The notes under the pieces are model-generated. The model saw only the letters and a program-made list of their open reading frames with translations, did not search any database and had not been told where the DNA came from. Positions 60,514 through 64,000 of a stretch of 64,000 nt of DNA are shown here, piece after piece; the first letter of the stretch is position 1; each line of letters begins with the position of its first letter. This DNA is from Microbispora catharanthi (GTDB lineage Bacteria; Actinomycetota; Actinomycetes; Streptosporangiales; Streptosporangiaceae), in NCBI RefSeq assembly GCF_006334915.2, contig NZ_VDMA02000001.1, forward strand, positions 310,001-374,000. Direction: 5' to 3'. Position numbers and translations under genes: made by a program.

Positions 60514-62661
60514 TCAGGAGCTCGAAAGGATGACGAGTCGCTGGGTCGCGCGGGTCATGGCGACGTAGCGGTCGACCGCTCCTTCGATGCCCTCGCCGAA
60601 CCTCTCCGGGTCGATGAGGACGACCAGGTCGAACTCGAGCCCCTTCGACAGCTCCGGGGTCAGCGACCTGACGCGGGAGGTCCCCTCGAACGCGGGATCG
60701 CCGATGACGCAGGCGGTCCCTTCGGCGTGCTCGGCGAGCCAGGTGTCGAGAATCGCGCTCAGCTCCGAAACGGATCCGTGTACGACGGGGACGCCGCCGC
60801 TGCGGATGGAGGTCGGCACGTTGGCGTCCGGGAGCGCGGCCCTGATGACCGGCTCGGCCTCCGCCATGACCTCTTCCGGCGTCCGGTAGTTGATGCTCAG
60901 AGAGGCGAGTTCGATCCGGTCGAGCCCGATCCGCTTGAGCCGTTCCTGCCACGACTCGGTGAACCCGTGCCTGGCCTGGGCGCGGTCCCCGACGATGGTG
61001 AAGCTCCGGGACGGGCAGCGGAGCAGCAGCATCTGCCACTCCGCGTCGGTGAGCTCCTGAGCCTCGTCCACGACGATGTGCGCGAACGGGCCGGCGAGCA
61101 CGTCCGGGTCGAGGGCGGGCAGCTCGGACTCGTCGACCAGATTTCGCTGGAGGTCCTCCCGGCGCAGCTGCGTCACGAGGCCTTCACCGTCGTCATCGGC
61201 CTCGATCAGGTTGTCGACGACCTGGGCCATGTGCTCGCGTTGGGCGGCGAGAGCGGCGTCGCGCCGGCGCTTGCGCCGTGACGCCTCCGGGTCGCCGAGC
61301 CGCTGTCGTGCCGCGTCCAGGAGCGGCAGATCGGACACCGTCCAGGCCTGGGCGTCCGCGCGCTGCAGCTTCCGAATCTCCTCGGGGCTGAGCCAGGGTG
61401 CGCACAGCCGCAGGTAGGCGGGCACCGACCAGAGGTCTCCGACGAGATCGGTCGGTTCGATCAGCGGCCACGCGCGGTTGAAGGTCGTGAGCAGCTCCCT
61501 GTCGCGCAGCAGCGACTTGCGGACCAGGTCAGGCGGCGCGTCGCCGTCGTACTTGTCCACCAGGATGGTGAGCAGCTCCTCCCAGATCTGGTCGCGCGCC
61601 TCGTTGTGCGGAGTGCCCGGGTCGGGTGCTTCGAACGCCTCGGCCCAATCTTCGGCGCTCAGCCAGAGGCCGGACCAGGGGGTCGTGACCGTCATCCCCT
61701 TGGTGGGCGGATTCTCGTAGAACCTGACGGCCGGCTCGATCGCCTTCACCAGATCCGCGGACGACTTCAGGCGGGCCACGTCCGGGTCGGTCTCGATCGT
61801 CGCCGCCGCTCCCTCGGGGACGAGATCCCGCAGGGTGCAGGTCTGCACGCCCTCTTCTCCGAGGCTGGGCAGGACGTCGGCGACGTACGCCAGGTAGGGC
61901 TGGTGCGGGCCGACGAACAGCACGCCGCCACGGCGGTGACCGAGGCGAGGATCGGAGTAGAGGAGATAGGCGGAGCGATGCAGAGCGACGACGGTCTTCC
62001 CCGTTCCCGGACCGCCGTCGACGACGAGAGCGCCCCGGGATCCCGCGCGGATGATGGCGTCTTGGTCGGCCTGGATGGTGCCGAGCACGTCGCGCATCCG
62101 CGGCGACCGGCTACTGCCCAGGCTGGCGATGAAAGCGGACTGGTCGTCGAGCGCGGCGTGTCCCTCGAACCCGTCCGGGGTGAACACCTCGTCCCAGTAG
62201 TCGCTGATCCGGCCGCGGCTCCACCGATACCTGCGGCGGCTCGTCAGACCCATCGGATTGGCGTGGGTGGCTCCGAAGAACGGCTCGGCCGCGGGGGAGC
62301 GCCAGTCGAGCAGCAGCCGGCGACCCGCGCTGTCGGTGAGGCCGAGCCGTCCGATGTACACGGGCTCGGGGTCGTCCTCGCCGACCATGTGCCCGAGGCA
62401 CAGGTCCAGACCGAAACGACGCAGCACGCGCAGGCGAGCGGTCAGCCGATGGACCTCCAGATCCCGGTCCATCGCCTGCCGGCCCTTGCCACCGGGTGCC
62501 TTGAGCTCGGCCTCGAGGCGGTCGGTCAGGTCGGCGATCGACTGTTCGAGGCTCTCCGCGATGGCTGCGAAGTGCTGCTCGTCGGCGGCGATCAGCCTCG
62601 GATCGGCCTTGTGGGAGAGGCGGTCGGGAAGGTCGAACGCGCTGGTGGGCAGCGGGTTCAC
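60514..62661 (-). CDS. helR: HelR-like RNA polymerase recycling motor ATPase
   Basis: GTG 62661, 8 nt after GGAG, gives 715 residues starting VNPLPTSAFDLPDRLSHKADP. It is a UvrD-like superfamily 1 ATPase: Walker A in GGPGTGKTV (around residue 235), Walker B with VVDEAQELTDAEW, motif III region VGDRAQARHGFTESW, motif IV-VI stretches SINYRTPEEV and YVAMTRATQRLVIL at the end, plus an N-terminal coiled coil (LEQSIADLTDRLEAEL) and a large insertion between the helicase lobes. This layout is HelD/HelR. HelR binds RNA polymerase and displaces rifamycins. The RAE-like element at 62850-62868 supports that identity. Confidence 0.88.
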   Translation of the reverse strand: MNPLPTSAFDLPDRLSHKADPRLIAADEQHFAAIAESLEQSIADLTDRLEAELKAPGGKGRQAMDRDLEVHRLTARLRVLRRFGLDLCLGHMVGEDDPEPVYIGRLGLTDSAGRRLLLDWRSPAAEPFFGATHANPMGLTSRRRYRWSRGRISDYWDEVFTPDGFEGHAALDDQSAFIASLGSSRSPRMRDVLGTIQADQDAIIRAGSRGALVVDGGPGTGKTVVALHRSAYLLYSDPRLGHRRGGVLFVGPHQPYLAYVADVLPSLGEEGVQTCTLRDLVPEGAAATIETDPDVARLKSSADLVKAIEPAVRFYENPPTKGMTVTTPWSGLWLSAEDWAEAFEAPDPGTPHNEARDQIWEELLTILVDKYDGDAPPDLVRKSLLRDRELLTTFNRAWPLIEPTDLVGDLWSVPAYLRLCAPWLSPEEIRKLQRADAQAWTVSDLPLLDAARQRLGDPEASRRKRRRDAALAAQREHMAQVVDNLIEADDDGEGLVTQLRREDLQRNLVDESELPALDPDVLAGPFAHIVVDEAQELTDAEWQMLLLRCPSRSFTIVGDRAQARHGFTESWQERLKRIGLDRIELASLSINYRTPEEVMAEAEPVIRAALPDANVPTSIRSGGVPVVHGSVSELSAILDTWLAEHAEGTACVIGDPAFEGTSRVRSLTPELSKGLEFDLVVLIDPERFGEGIEGAVDRYVAMTRATQRLVILSSS

Positions 62662-62849
62662 GTCATCAGCTCCGATCTGGGTTGCTTGCACCGTTACGCG
62701 CACTGAGGCGCCCGAACCGCCGTGACGACCTGGTGACCATGACGGGTGACGCTCCCCGCCTGACCCATACATCGACGACACCACACGCACGTCGCATCCC
62801 CCGTTTTCCGCATGCGCTGCTTCCGGCCGACGATTGTGCGGCACGACCG

Positions 62850-62868
62850 GGGTCTTGCCGCAAGCCCC
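62850..62868 (-). promoter_or_regulatory. rifamycin-associated element (RAE) candidate
   Basis: Read on the minus strand, GGGGCTTGCGGCAAGACCC matches the 19-bp inverted-repeat RAE that precedes rifamycin-resistance genes in actinomycetes (consensus recalled as GGGGCTTGCGGCAAGSCCC). It is about 190 bp upstream of the helR start and in the shared region with the LysE-type exporter. Confidence 0.75.
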
Positions 62869-62883
62869 CCTGTCCGCTATACG
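62855..62883 (+). promoter_or_regulatory. promoter overlapping the RAE, directed to the LysE gene
   Basis: TTGCCG (62855-62860), 17 nt, TATACG (62878-62883) form a good vegetative-type promoter whose -35 lies inside the RAE. Transcription would start near 62890, exactly at an ATG. On the other strand TTGCGG and CACAAT are 19 nt apart, a weaker candidate toward helR. Confidence 0.5.
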
Positions 62884-62889
62884 TTGAGA

Positions 62890-63042
62890 ATGGAAGGGAG
62901 TGGGGAGTCCCCTTCCCTTGCTGTTCGCTCCGGACAGCCGACCCTCCTGCTGCCCCATCGCCCTTCGGCCGCGCCGGCGCGGTGCACCGGGTGGGAAAGC
63001 GGTTGCGGCGCTCGGACCCCCACCGTAACGATGAGCACGTGA
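62890..63042 (+). CDS. possible leaderless 50-residue ORF coupled to LysE gene
   Basis: The frame from ATG 62890 (MEGSGESPSLAVRSGQPTLL to a TGA at 63040-63042) begins 6 nt after the -10 element, where transcription should start, so it would be a leaderless message. Its stop overlaps the GTG of the LysE-type gene by 4 nt (GTGA), the coupling used at many junctions in this window. The protein has no recognised domain and could be a leader peptide; it may also be a chance frame. Confidence 0.4.
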   Translation: MEGSGESPSLAVRSGQPTLLLPHRPSAAPARCTGWESGCGARTPTVTMST

Positions 63043-63677
63043 TCTGGTTCGCTTTCGTCGGTTCCTGCCTCCTGCTCGCGATGATCCCGGGTGTCAGCAC
63101 CGCGGTGATCCTGCGGCAGACGCTCAGGGCCGGGCGCTCGTCCGGAGTCGCCGCCCTCCTCGGCAACGAAACCGGCATCTTCCTGTGGGCGATGGCCGCC
63201 GTGTTCGGTTTATCGGCGCTGGTCGTGGCCTCGGAGGTGGCCTACGGCGCGATGAAGGCGGTGGGTGCGGCGCTCCTGATCGTGATGGGCGTCCAGTCGT
63301 TGTGGAAGGCCAGGCGCGCGCCGGCGGCCCTCGACGCGTCCGTGCCGTACGGCGGGGACGAGGTGCGGACCGCGGACGGATGGCGCCGCTCGTACGGTCT
63401 GGGGCTCGCCACGTGCGGCGCCAACCCCAAGGCCGCCGTGTTCGCGATGTCGTTCCTGCCGCAGTTCGTGCCCCAGGGCGCTCACGTGCCGCTGACGCTG
63501 ACGATGCTCGCGGCGATCTGGGTGGTCGTGGACGTCGTCTGGTACGTCGCGGTGATCTGGCTGATCGGCCGGGCCGGTGCCGTGCTCGGCAGACCCGCGG
63601 TCCGCCGCCGTCTGGAACAGGTGTCGGGGACGGTCCTGGTCGCCCTCGGCGTCCGCGTCGCGCTGGAGGCCCGGTGA
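63039..63677 (+). CDS. LysE/RhtB-family exporter
   Basis: GTG 63039 gives 212 residues with six helices and the LysE-family pattern: IPGVSTAVILRQTLRAGRSSGVAALLGNETGIFLW near the N-terminus, MKAVGAALLIVMGVQSLWKAR, and NPKAAVFAMSFLPQFVP. Members export amino acids or other small molecules. It is divergent from helR and lies behind the RAE-overlapping promoter, so it may be induced by rifamycins. The alpha/beta hydrolase gene overlaps its stop (GTGA). Confidence 0.88.
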   Translation: MIWFAFVGSCLLLAMIPGVSTAVILRQTLRAGRSSGVAALLGNETGIFLWAMAAVFGLSALVVASEVAYGAMKAVGAALLIVMGVQSLWKARRAPAALDASVPYGGDEVRTADGWRRSYGLGLATCGANPKAAVFAMSFLPQFVPQGAHVPLTLTMLAAIWVVVDVVWYVAVIWLIGRAGAVLGRPAVRRRLEQVSGTVLVALGVRVALEAR

Positions 63678-64000
63678 CTGTCTGGCACGAGGAACGGGGC
63701 TCCGGTGAGCCCGTCGTCCTGCTGCACTCCGGCGTCGCCGACTCGGGCATGTGGGATCCCCAGTGGGAGCCGTTGGGGGAGCGGTTCCGCGTCATCCGGC
63801 TCGACTTCCGGGGGCACGGGCGCACACCGTGCGCCGCGGAGGGGCCCTACTCGGACGCCGGCGACGTCGCGGACCTGCTCGCGGCGCTCGGGCTGCGCCG
63901 GGTCGGGCTCGTCGGATCGTCGTACGGCGGGCGGGTCGCGCTGGAGCTCGCGACGGCCCATCCCGATCTCGTGTCGCGGCTCGTACTGCTGAACGCGGGC
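63674..64000 (+). CDS. alpha/beta hydrolase (3' end outside window)
   Basis: GTG 63674 overlaps the LysE stop by 4 nt. The 109 visible residues have the alpha/beta hydrolase start: VVLLHSGVADSGMWD (oxyanion HG-like site), RLDFRGHGRT and the nucleophile elbow GLVGSSYGGRVALEL with Ser as nucleophile. The remainder with the His is beyond the window. It is co-transcribed with the exporter; a role in processing the same compound is possible. Confidence 0.85.
   Translation, partial: MTVWHEERGSGEPVVLLHSGVADSGMWDPQWEPLGERFRVIRLDFRGHGRTPCAAEGPYSDAGDVADLLAALGLRRVGLVGSSYGGRVALELATAHPDLVSRLVLLNAG

Overview
The window is high-GC actinobacterial DNA. GTG starts are common, operon junctions are mostly 4-nt ATGA/GTGA overlaps, and the gene content is typical of filamentous soil actinomycetes: a hopanoid operon, a GPP34 protein, DUF3072, an SPW-repeat protein, HelR, an ECF41 sigma factor and many one- and two-component regulators. 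A Streptosporangiaceae-like genome (Nonomuraea, Streptosporangium or a relative) is my best guess; this is inferred from gene content only. I saw no rRNA, tRNA, CRISPR array or insertion sequence.

Layout. 1-3.7 kb: end of an FtsX/MacB-type ABC exporter operon, one permease and two ATPases; the first ATPase carries an AbrB-like tail. 3.7-12.3 kb: aldo/keto reductase, a polyprenyl synthase, and a catabolic block on the minus strand (pyruvate oxidase-like TPP enzyme, 1000-residue FAD/Fe-S dehydrogenase, MarR regulator) divergent from an enolase-superfamily enzyme. 12.4-19.6 kb: secreted TNT-domain protein, a NarL-type two-component system divergent from two membrane proteins with a perfect dyad between them, DUF1062 protein, double-VOC protein and an ATP-dependent DNA ligase. 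19.9-23.6 kb: a decaying acyl-CoA catabolic island: a truncated acetoacetate decarboxylase joined to a truncated and frameshifted 3-hydroxyacyl-CoA dehydrogenase, an intact acyl-CoA dehydrogenase, and a frameshifted CaiB-type CoA transferase. 23.7-26.8 kb: ABC-2 exporter with its own two-component system, preceded by a helically phased direct repeat. 26.8-29.7 kb: a VapBC-like module, an Arg-rich secreted protein, an SDR and a ricin-lectin relic.

29.7-37.4 kb holds a tightly overlapped hopanoid operon, transcribed leftward: hpnC, hpnD, hpnE, shc, an hpnG-ispH fusion, hpnH. It would convert farnesyl-PP to squalene, cyclise it to hopene and add the adenosyl side chain. A NodB deacetylase, an MGDG-synthase-like glycosyltransferase, an EamA-type permease and an SPW protein follow. 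41.2-47.6 kb: a dehydrogenase relic with a LysR regulator, then a five-gene operon (amino-acid binding lipoprotein, permease, ATPase, N-acyl-D-amino-acid deacylase, beta-lactamase-fold hydrolase) behind a 29-bp palindrome. 47.7-56.1 kb: pentapeptide-repeat membrane protein, SDR, a 13-bp tandem repeat, small proteins, GPP34 protein with an APC permease and a GNAT enzyme, stand-alone GntR domain, MFS carrier. 56.6-60.4 kb: DeoR and WYL regulators, and an ECF41 sigma factor divergent from an SDR.

60.5-64 kb: HelR, an RNA polymerase-protecting motor ATPase, with a sequence matching the rifamycin-associated element (RAE) upstream. The RAE also overlaps a good promoter pointing to a possible leaderless short ORF coupled to a LysE-family exporter and an alpha/beta hydrolase. 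This divergent rifamycin-responsive arrangement and the hpnG-ispH fusion are the most interesting items.
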